From: Hemerocallis citrina | Taxonomy: Eukaryota > Streptophyta > Magnoliopsida > Asparagales > Asphodelaceae | Assembly (NCBI GenBank): GCA_017893485.1 | Contig: JACEHZ010000589.1 | Location: 1,242,501 to 1,306,500 of the forward strand | Length of the DNA stretch: 64,000 nt | Direction: 5' to 3' | Part shown: piece after piece, positions 22,264-30,971 of the stretch | Numbering within the stretch: position 1 is the first letter of the stretch | Layout of the letters: the number at the start of each line of letters is the position of its first letter | The notes under the pieces: generated by a model | What the model saw: only the letters and a program-made list of their open reading frames with translations | Databases searched by the model: none | What the model was told of the DNA's origin: nothing | Translations under genes and position numbers: made by a program

Positions 22264-25250
22264 CGAGCCCCCCACTCCTAGAGACTGAGTTTTTCAGTCT
22301 TTGAGGAGTAATTTTACTGTTATAATGGCGTACGGGATTTTATCGGTGTTCTTTAAGGGAGTTTCGGATCTTGCTCGGGGTGTAACGGTGTCAATCTGGG
22401 CTTGTAAAATGCCCAAAAATATTCTCAGAATTTTCTGGATTTTTGGTAATTTTTCCAGATTTTTCTGAATTTTTTCTCATTTTTTTTTGAATTTTTTATT
22501 CATTTTCCGAATTAAATAATTAATTATCGAAAATATTAAATAATTATTCTAATTAAATAATTATATTTTTCAGAATTTAAAATAATTTTTCTGAATTTAT
22601 AATTATTTTTAGAATTTTTATTTTATTTTTTTCGATTTTTTAAATATTTTTTCGGATTTTTTAAATAAAAAAATAATTAAATAAATAAATTAATTAAATT
22701 AAATAATACCTGACACGTGGCGCGATCTGCGCCGTCGGATCCTGGGACACGTGGCGCGATCTATGCCGTCGGATCCCGGCACGGATCTCGAGGAGGCGCG
22801 TATCCCAAAAAATCATTATTTTGTCGTTTTGTGCAGACGTGGCGTGATCTGAGCCGTTCATCAATTTTTGTGCGATTTTTGCGAAGATCCAACGGTTGGA
22901 GTTGCTCAGTGGCTTTTTTCTCCGTTTGCAGGATCGGAAAGGGACTTGTTCGGCAGCCGACCGAGCTACTCGCCCAATTTCGCTCAGCTCGGCAATAGAC
23001 TTCGGATTTGAGGCCACGTGGCATCGCCACGTGGCATGTATATTTTTTATTTTATTTTTTTTTCTTTCTTTCTTCTTCTTCTTGCGTTCTGTTCTTTCTC
23101 TTTTTCCTTCGTTGCTCCGACCCAACGACGCCTACCACGCCTCCGACTCCTACCAAGCCTCCGACTCCGACTCCGTCCCCGTCTCCGTCCCCGAGGGTGT
23201 CAATGGAGTACGGTGACGTCGAAGTGGCAAGGCGAGCTCGCGAAGAGGAGGGCTCGGCGACGAAGCTTGGAATGAAAGGAGCCCGGCCATGGATTCTGTG
23301 GAGACGGAGCTCGCACAGTTTGGAGCTCGTCATTGGTGAAGCTTTGTCGTGAGTTCGAGACCGTAGCTCGTTAATGGCGGTGGAGCTTGGCACGGTGAGA
23401 AGGAGAGCTCGGTTTGATGGGTTCGGCGAGGTCGGAGTGTGAGCTCGGTTTGATGGGTTCGGCGAGCTTGGCGATGGGTGCTCGACGTCGTCGGAGGAGC
23501 TCGACGCCGAAGCACTCGTCGGAGCTTAGCTTGAGCTCGGTGGAGGACGAGGTCGGCGAGGGGAGCTCGTGACGAAGTGGAGGCATGGTCGAGCTTGGTG
23601 AGTGGAGTTCGGAGCTCGAAGGTGGTCGTCGGCACTCGCGACGTGGTGGTCGGCGAGGAGCAGTGGTCGACCATGGCGAGGGGAGCTCGTGAAGGGTGGA
23701 GTTGTGAGCTCGGTAATGGGTTCGGAGTCGGAATGGAGCTTGACGACGACGAGTTGGTTTTTGGAGAACTCGAGCTTGTCGATGAGTCGGCGATGACACG
23801 GTGGTGTCGAGGTTGAGGGGAGCTCGGTTGCAGGCGTTGGCTACGGCGGAGCTCGCTCGCGGGGAGCTCGAAGTTGAGGGTGAAGAACTGTGCTTTTGGA
23901 CGGCGTCGGAAGTGGATGGGGCCGAGCTTGGTGACGGTGCTCAAGGCCATGGTGAGGCTCGGCGATGAAGCGGGAGCTCGGCGCAGTGCGCTCGGTTGAA
24001 GGTGACGAGCTGGTTTTCGCTTGGGTTTGGCGCCAAAATGCTGAAGAAGGAGATGGGAAGGGGTTCGGGTTGGATCCCCTTAACGGGTCCGAACCCGGCC
24101 CCTTGTGCCCCCCTTTCCTTTTTTTTTTTTCCTGGCGAATCCGGGCGCGAATTTTGAGGCAATTTTTTGGCCATTTTGCAGCTCGGTAGGGCAGTAGCTC
24201 GGATGGTTGATCCGAGCTACGTGGCTCGATCTGAGCCGTTGGATGGTGGCACGAATCTCGATACGGGCTCAATCCCCAAGAAAATGCTATCTTGTCGTGT
24301 AGTGATGCTGGCAAGATCTGAGCCGTCTGATCGAGATCTTACACGAATGTTGAGGAGAAAGTGAGTTTTCTCCGTTTTGACGCTCGGATGGGCACTTGCT
24401 CGGTTAGCCGACCGAGCTCTTTGATGTTGGGGCTCGGATGGGAAGAGCTCGGATTCTTGCTCGGGTTCAGTTCGGATTTCTCCCTCGCGTGAGTGGCTCG
24501 GCTCGGATTTCCGAGCTATTCGGCGCGGCTGTATTGAGATCCACTTTCCCGGTGCTACGGGGGTCCGATCGGAGCGTGCGACCCCTCGTTTCGAAGCTAG
24601 TTCGAAGATCTACAACTTCTCTCTAGGAGTGGGATGAAGATTCACCCTCCTTCATGGTCAAAATAGCCCCGCAACATGCTTGTCTTCATGAAGTTGATAA
24701 GTACTTTGGTCTTGGGGATTTTGGAAGAGGAGTTCCACTCCTAGGGGCGGAGAAGATGTGCTAGGAAGACCCTTGTGCTTGGAAGACCCTTGGGCTAGGA
24801 AGACCCTTGTAAGGTGTGCTAGGAAGACCCTTGTGCTTGGAAGACCCTTGGGCTAAGAAGACCCTTAGGGCGAAGAAGAGGCGCGAGTGGGTCGGATCGC
24901 TAGTCGCTCGGCTAGGAATACTGAGCGACGTGGAGCGATCTGAGCCGCTGGATCTCAGCGCGGATCTCGAAGCGGGCACAGTTTCCAAGAAAACACTATC
25001 TTATCGTTTAGCGACGCTGGCAAGATCTGGGCCATTGGATGATGGCACGAATCTCGAGACGGCTCAGTTCCCAAGAAAACGCTATCTTGTCGTTTAGCGA
25101 CGCTGGCAAGATCTGGTCCGTCTGATCGAGATCTTGCACGAATATTGGGGAGAAAGTGAGTTTTCTCCGTTTGCAGGATCGGAAAGGCACTTGCTCGGCA
25201 GCCGACCGGGCTCTTTAATGTTGGGGTTGGATCGGCACTTGCTCGGCATT
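22264..25250. repeat. Dispersed and short tandem repeats in the 3' half of the Gypsy element
   Basis: An AT-rich stretch (22400-22700) is followed by GC-rich sequence full of GAGCTCGG. A module of roughly 200 bp recurs near 22715-22900, 24215-24400, 24930-25060 and 25040-25190. It includes GTGGCGCGATCTG or GATCTGAGCCG, then CTTGTCGTTTAGC-like and CGAGATCTTGCACG-like parts. At 24761-24870 a 13-16 bp unit around GGAAGACCCTTG is repeated about eight times. Long open frames on both strands reflect composition; no protein domain was seen. Confidence 0.7.
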
Positions 25251-25254
25251 CGAG

Positions 25255-26945
25255 CGGATGGGAGAGCTCGGCTCTGGAAGAGAGCCATTTGGGAGACGAG
25301 TTTGAGGAGCAACTCCAGGAGAGAGTTGTGAGCTCCGAACTCGTTGAGAGGAGGTCCGAGCGGAGTGAAGAGCTCGGCTCTGGAAGAGAGCCATTTGGGA
25401 GATGAATTTGAGGAGCAACTCTAGGAGAGAGTTGTGAGCTCCGAACTCGTGGAGAAGAGGTCCGCTTCGGCGGCGAGCGGAGGGAAAAGCTCGGCTCTGG
25501 AAGAGACCTATTTGTGAGACGAGTGTGAGGAGGGACTCTATGAGAGAGTTGTGCTCCAAACTCGTCGAGAAGAGGTCCGCTTCGGCGGCGAGCGGAGGGA
25601 AGAGCTCAGCTCTGGAAGAGAGCCATTTGTGAGATGAGTTTGAGGAGCAACTCTTGAAGAGAGTTTTGAGCTCCGAACTCGTTGAGAAGAGGTCTGCTTC
25701 GGCGGCGAGCAGAGGGAAGAGCTCGGCTCTGGAAGAGAGCCATTTGTGAGATGAGTTTGAGGAGCAACTCTTGGAGAGAGTTGTGAGCTCCGAACTCGTT
25801 GAAAGGAGGTCCGAGCGGAGCGAAGAGCTCTGCTCTGGAAGAGAGCCATTTGGAAGATGAATTTGAGGAGCAACTCTAGGAGAGAGTTGTGAGCTCCAAA
25901 CTCGTGGAGAAGAGGTCCGCTTCGGCGGCGAGCGGAGGGAAGAGCTCGGCTCTGGAAGAGAGCTATTTGTGAGACGAGTGTGAGGAGGGACTCTATGAGA
26001 GAGTTGTGCTCCAAACTCGTCGAGAAGAGGTCCGCTTCGGCGGCGAGCGGAGGGAAGAGCTCGGCTCTGGAAGAGAGCCATTTGTGAGACGAGTGTGAGG
26101 AGGGACTCTATGAGAGAGTTGTGCTCCAAACTCATGGAGAAGAGGTCCGCTTCGGAGGCGAGCGGAGTGAAGAGCTTGGCTCTGGAAGAGAGCTATTTGT
26201 GAGATGAGTTTGAGGAGCAACTCTTGGAGAGAGTTTTGAGCTCCGAACTCGTTGAGAAGAGGTCCGCTTCGGGGATGAGCAGAGCGAAGAGCTCAACTCT
26301 GGAAGAGAGCTATTTGTGAGACGAGTGTGAGGAGGGACTCTATGAGAGAGTTGTGCTCCAAACTCGTGGAGAAGAGGTCCGCTTCGGAGGCGAGCGAAGT
26401 GAAGAGCTCGGCTCTGGAAGAGAGCTATTTGTGAGACGAGTGTGAGGAGGGACTCTATGAGAGAGTTGTGCTCCAAACTCGTCGAGAAGAGGTCCGCTTC
26501 GGCGGCGAGCGGAGGGAAGAGCTCGGCTCTGGAAGAGAGCCATTTGTGAGATGAGTTTGAGGAGCAACTCTTGGAGAGAGTTTTGAGCTCCGAACTCGTT
26601 GAGAAGAGGTCCGCTTCAGAGGCGAGCGGAGTGAAGAGCTCGGCTCTGGAAGAGAGCCATTTGTGAGGCAAGTGTGAGGAGGGACTCTATGAGAGAGTTG
26701 TGCTCCAAACTCGTGGAGAAAAGGTCCGCTTCGGAGGCGAGCGGAGTGAAGAGCTCGGCTCTGGAAGAGAGCTATTTGTGAGATGAGTTTGAGGAGCAAC
26801 TCTTGGAGAGAGTTTTGAGCTCCGAACTCGTTGAGACGAGGTCCGCTTCGGGGATGAGCAGAGCGAAGAGCTCAGCTCTGGAAGAGAGCCATTTGTGAGG
26901 CAAGTGTGAGGAGCAACTCTAGGGGAGAGCTGTAGCTCCGAACTC
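25255..26945. repeat. Tandem array of about fifteen 106-117 bp units
   Basis: Each unit begins near GAGCTCGGCTCTGGAAGAG, continues with ATTTGTGAGAYGAGT and then GAGAGAGTTGTG, and ends with a GTCCGCTTCGG block. Two subtypes alternate, distinguished by GAGGAGCAACTC or GAGGAGGGACTC. Alternation suggests expansion by a higher-order unit of two or more repeats. The array lies between gag and the 3' LTR of the Gypsy element. Confidence 0.9.
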
Positions 26946-26962
26946 GCTGCTTATGTGAGAAA

Positions 26963-27625
26963 GTCAACGGTTGTGGGAGCAATTCCGAATGGCGAACCAC
27001 TTCTAACCCGCTGAAGAGCAGGTTATTTGAAGAGGGATCGAGCCAAGTGTTGGACTCCGAACCATCGGTAGAGGTAGTCAACGGTTGTGGGAGCAATTCC
27101 GAATGGCGAACCACTTCTAACCCGCTGAAGAGCAGGTAATTTGAAGAGGAATCGAGCCAAGTGTTGGACTCCGAACCATCGGTAGAAGTAGTCAACGGTT
27201 GTGGGAGCAATTCCGAATGGCGAACCACTTTTAACCCGCTGAAGAGCAGGTTATTTAAAGAGGAATCGAGCCAAGTGTTGGACTCCGAACCATCGGTAGA
27301 GGTAGTCAACAGTTGTGGGAGCAATTCCGAATGGCGAACCACTTCTAACCCGCTGAAGAGCAGGTTATTTGAAGAGGAATCGAGCCAAGTGTTGGACTCC
27401 GAACCATCAGTCAACGGTTGTGGGAGCAATTCCGAATGGCGAACCACTTCTAACCCGCTGAAGAGCAGGTTATTTGAAGCAGAATCGAGCCAAGTGTTGG
27501 ACTCCGAACCATCGGTAGAGGTAGTCAACGGTTGTCGGAGCAATTCCGAATGGCGAACCACTTCTAACCCGCTTAAGAGCAGGTTATTTGAAGAGGAATC
27601 GAGCCAAGTGTTGGACTCCGAACTC
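26963..27625. repeat. Tandem array of 114-bp units
   Basis: Six units start with GTCAACGGTTGTGGGAGC at 26963, 27077, 27191, 27305, 27410 and 27524. Spacing is 114 bp except one of 105 bp, caused by a 9-bp deletion. 114 and 9 are multiples of three, and the minus strand stays open across the whole array (229 codons) with a 38-residue repeat. Whether it is translated is unknown. Confidence 0.92.
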
Positions 27626-27761
27626 GTTGGGAAGAGCTTAGTAAGTTGCAGGAGCAGCCATGTAGAAGAGGCTGGACTCCGAACTCACCCTTCAGCGAGT
27701 CACGACTCGGAGAGGTAGAGATGAAGCAAGAGCAACAATTTCCAATGAAAAAACGTAAGGT

Positions 27762-27767
27762 TTTATT
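27762..27767 (-). terminator. Possible poly(A) signal after gag
   Basis: An AATAAA on the minus strand lies about 190 bp downstream of the gag stop codon and before the tandem arrays. It may end a gag transcript. Confidence 0.35.
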
Positions 27768-27952
27768 GAAATAAACTAAGTGGTTGCTTCAATATGGCGA
27801 GCCCTTATTACATGCTATTGGCCAAATTACTAGGATCGGCCTTATTAAAAATCAAGATCCTGCTTCTATGATAAGGTGAAGACCTCTTGGGAAGAGCCGG
27901 GAGGTTCTGAGTCTTAAAGCTCGGCGGGCCCTTTGGTTCGTTTGTTGGCTCC

Positions 27953-29203
27953 TCAGGGGGGAAGCTCGGATCTCTCTTTTCGGACGAACTTGGTCAGGTG
28001 CCCCTGCTGTATGAGTTCTTCAATCTCCTCCTTGAGAGCCCGACAATCATCCGTGTCGTGGCCGTGGTCCCTGTGAAAGCGGCACCACTTATCTTTGTCC
28101 CTCTTCTTTCCAGGTGTGTTCATTCTAGGGGGAGCACGGAGTAGCCCTTCCTTGTCCACTTCCATAAGAACTTCTGATATATTGGCAACGAGGGGGGTGA
28201 ACTTCTCAAACCGAGGAGTCGGGCAGCGCTGGCCATTGCCGTCCTTCTGAAGCTTCTTAGCCTCTTCTTCTTCGGTCAGCTTTCGTTTCGTCCCTGAGGT
28301 AGACCCTCCGAAGCTTGGAAGGTAGGCGGCCTCTTCGGTACGAATGTACTTGTCACACCTGAGAAGGAGGTCGGCAAAGTTCTGTGGAGGCTTCTTAGCA
28401 AGAGAGGAGCGGAGGCTGGAATTGAAGACGTTGGATTGGAAGGCGGCTGTTGCGACGGATTGGCCGAGGGAGGCTATGGACCTGACCTCCGCAGTGAACC
28501 TCTTCACATAGTCTCTCAACTTCTCTCCCTTCTCCTGGCGGAGCTGGAGTAACGAGATGTTGGTCTTCTCCGTGCGTCTGCTACTCACAAAATGAGTGAT
28601 GAAGAGGCTCTCGAATTGCTCGAAGGAGAATATGGAAGACGGAGCGAGGCGGGAGTACCACTCCCGAGCCGAACCCTTAAGAGTGGCAGGGAAGGTTTTG
28701 CACAGCAAAGCATCGGAAGCTTGGTGGATTAGCATGAGGGTCTTAAAGCTTTCGATGTGGTCCACGGGGTCCGACTCCCCCGAGTAAGTTTCGAACTTCG
28801 GGGGTTCGAAACCTCTTGGGATAGGAGCTTCCATGATGGTTCGGGAGAAAGGGGGTCTGCTCGGACGGATGGTTCTGCTGTTCGACCCCTCCCCCTTGTC
28901 CATCCGACCGATTCGCCTCTCCACCTCATGGAGACGGCGGTATAGGGCATCGTCCCTCCCGCGGTAGTCGAACGAGCCTCTGGACTCGTCTTCGTAGGAG
29001 GGAGAGCCGGGGCTACGACGATGGTCGTCCTGGGAGCGGCGAGGGCTAAGATCATGCTGCCGGTGGTTAGGAGCTGGCGGAGGAGAGGCGGACCTACGGC
29101 GAGGACTGAGAACCCGTTGGGCGTCATCGTTGTTGGGTCGGAGGTTAAGAGCCTGCAACACCGTTGCTTGAAACTGCAGGAACTCGGTGCGAGTGATGGG
29201 CAC
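27953..29203 (-). CDS. Tat-like Gypsy gag protein, 416 aa
   Basis: The product is a retrotransposon capsid protein that would package element RNA in the cytoplasm. A charged, Pro/Arg-rich N-terminal part (about 1-110) is followed by a Retrotrans_gag domain (about 130-290) with ETYSGESDPVDHIESFKTLM, AREWYSRL, FITHFVSS and LRDYVKRF. At the C-terminus a knuckle-like CRFHRDHGHDTDDC is followed by LKEEIEELIQQGHL, a pattern usual in Tat-lineage gag. The true start may be upstream: an ATG at about 29702 opens MPPRKVTSRGS, but that segment meets a stop after some 50 codons. No pol follows the stop at 27953. Confidence 0.85.
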   Translation of the reverse strand: MPITRTEFLQFQATVLQALNLRPNNDDAQRVLSPRRRSASPPPAPNHRQHDLSPRRSQDDHRRSPGSPSYEDESRGSFDYRGRDDALYRRLHEVERRIGRMDKGEGSNSRTIRPSRPPFSRTIMEAPIPRGFEPPKFETYSGESDPVDHIESFKTLMLIHQASDALLCKTFPATLKGSAREWYSRLAPSSIFSFEQFESLFITHFVSSRRTEKTNISLLQLRQEKGEKLRDYVKRFTAEVRSIASLGQSVATAAFQSNVFNSSLRSSLAKKPPQNFADLLLRCDKYIRTEEAAYLPSFGGSTSGTKRKLTEEEEAKKLQKDGNGQRCPTPRFEKFTPLVANISEVLMEVDKEGLLRAPPRMNTPGKKRDKDKWCRFHRDHGHDTDDCRALKEEIEELIQQGHLTKFVRKERSELPP

Positions 29204-29775
29204 CTTATTGTTCCTTGGCTGATGCCTACCGGTAGGAGAGTGGAGCCTCCTCCTGTAATGCCCGAGTGACTCTCTTCGGCCTCTCCTGGTAGGAGACCTT
29301 CTACGCTCACGGTGGTGAGGATTCCGCTCATCTGGACATTGTAGGCGGGAGGCTCCCTCTCGGGACCGCTTTTCGTCCAGACGGTGGCGGAGATCCTCAT
29401 CCTTCTGCCGGTTGAGGATAGTATTTCGAAGGTCAGGGGCCTGAGGACTATAGGAGGCGTAAGAGTCTGTAGAGGCGTTGTGTACCGATATGTGTTCTTG
29501 ATGGAGAGGTTGTTTTTGCTTCCGTGGATCGGGCCGTTTGAGGGTTGCTAGTTCGGAAGAGGAGGTTGGTCCTGCTGGACACGGTCCTCGGCGGGCGGAG
29601 GGAGCCCCCCCAGTTGTTGAGAGGGATGGACAGGGGCTTCTTGCTGGTCCGCGGGGTTGGGTGCACGATTGGACCCCCTGGATGTTACTTTTCTGGGAGG
29701 CATGGCTGGAGAAGAGCTAGTCGACGAGGAAGAGGCGGAGGCTATTCGTATGGTTTCCCACAGATGGTGCCAATC

Positions 29776-30397
29776 TGTTACCGCTGATTTCGGTGTGGGG
29801 ATAAACAGATGAGATTTGTGAGTTCGTAGGAAACCTGAATAGCTGATCCGAACCTGTTCGCTGGAGTTGGGCTGCTGAGCTCCCGCCGTGCACCTGCAAG
29901 GAAAGTGCGAAACACCGGGGTTGATCCCGGCGACTCACCCTCCGACGCTCTTGTCAGTAACCAATGATATGATTAAGAAAGAGCTTTAATTGGCAAAAGA
30001 GTCATTAACCTGTAACAGTGGTAGGTGGGGGGTATTTATAGTCGCCGTTGGGATCAGATTAGGAATGTGATTCCTGTGATCTGATAAGGCGTAAAATCCT
30101 CGTAATCAGATTAGGAATGTAATCCCTTAATTCCCGGTGAGAGGATAACTGCAAATCAGGCCCGTTGATTTAGTCAAATCAGTGATCCTGATCACCTCTC
30201 GCTGGTCTGGGTTTGTATCGGGTCGGGACCCGTACCCAGTTGAGGTGGATCCGTTCGCGGGTTGTTGGATCTGTGAGAAGGAGGCCCAGTACCCGCTTCG
30301 GACCCGCTAGTAGGTGAAATTACCGTTTCACCCCTGAGCTTTAAGATTCGCCTCCGATGTGAACGGTCCCGATTTAATCCTATTTTTAGCCATATCA
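29776..30397 (-). repeat. 5' LTR of the gag-only Gypsy element
   Basis: 622 bp, paired with 21643-22263. The outer end at 30397 is followed by the TSD CATAG. The inner end is followed on the minus strand by GATTGGCACCATCTGTGGG, the leader and primer-binding region. I cannot name the primer tRNA with confidence. Confidence 0.92.
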
Positions 30398-30971
30398 CAT
30401 AGGTAGAACAACTGCTCGGTTTGTATTAAAGAAATTAAAGAAGGTTGTTTGTATCTCCAAGAAAATGAGAAATGACTATTTGTATATTCAAGAAATTAAA
30501 GGAGAACTAGATTTTTTATGGACTTATGCATAAAGGTACGGTCAGTTCGGTTTCTTCGGTTATTTGAAAGCTTCATCCAACATCCGAATCGGTCCAGTCG
30601 GTTATTGAAGATCAAGAACCGGACCAATCCAAACCCCAATTGGTTCGGTTAAAATCCGGTCGATTCGGATGGGATTGATTCGGATTGGTTCGAATTGATC
30701 GGTTCGGATAATATCTGTCCACCCCTAGTTTCTCCATGCCCAACATTACTTGTATTCATTTACCGTTTTCAATAAAATTGTGATGACACTGACCAGCTTT
30801 AATCATAAAGTTATAAAAATAAATTAAAAAACAACTTATATGAATACTGTAAAAATTTTAAAATTTTTGTGAATAGTGGGAAGACTAAGTGCTCATTGAT
30901 AAACACCAAAATGATATCAATAAATTAATCAATAAATTTCTTCCCTAATATTGTATGATCCGTTAAAAGTT

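Larger units (their letters stand above)
21643..30397 (-). mobile_element. Gag-only Tat-like Gypsy element (TR-GAG type), nested in the hAT
   Basis: LTRs at 21643-22263 and 29776-30397 both run TG...CA, and the 5-bp TSD CATAG flanks them (21638-21642 and 30398-30402). Minus orientation is shown by the gag ORF, by a purine-rich tract complementary to the bases after 22263, and by TTGGCACCATCTGTGGG just inside the right LTR. That motif resembles the leader start of Tat-type Gypsy elements. The LTRs differ at roughly 15-20 sites, so this insertion is older than the Copia at 7696. There is gag but no protease, RT or integrase; tandem and dispersed repeats take their place. Movement would need enzymes from another element. 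Confidence 0.9.
21038..30727. mobile_element. Non-autonomous hAT-type element, carrying a nested LTR element
   Basis: The ends are TAGGGGTGGGCA (21038-21049) and its near-perfect complement TGTCCACCCCTA (30716-30727). They are flanked by an 8-bp TSD GTTTCTCC at 21030-21037 and 30728-30735. An 8-bp TSD with such short TIRs is characteristic of the hAT superfamily. Both ends are rich in GGTTCGG and GATTCGG repeats. After removal of the LTR element (21643-30397) only about 0.9 kb of hAT sequence remains, with no transposase. Confidence 0.85.

Noticed and set aside
23000..24320. Many open frames of 100-200 codons in the GC-rich part of the Gypsy element
   Set aside because: Both strands are open in several frames, the sequences are Ser/Arg/Pro-rich repeats of GAGCTCGG, and nothing resembles pol or a host protein.
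25215..26671. 306-codon and 179-codon minus-strand frames
   Set aside because: They translate the 106-117 bp tandem array. Unit lengths are not consistently multiples of three, so frames shift between units.
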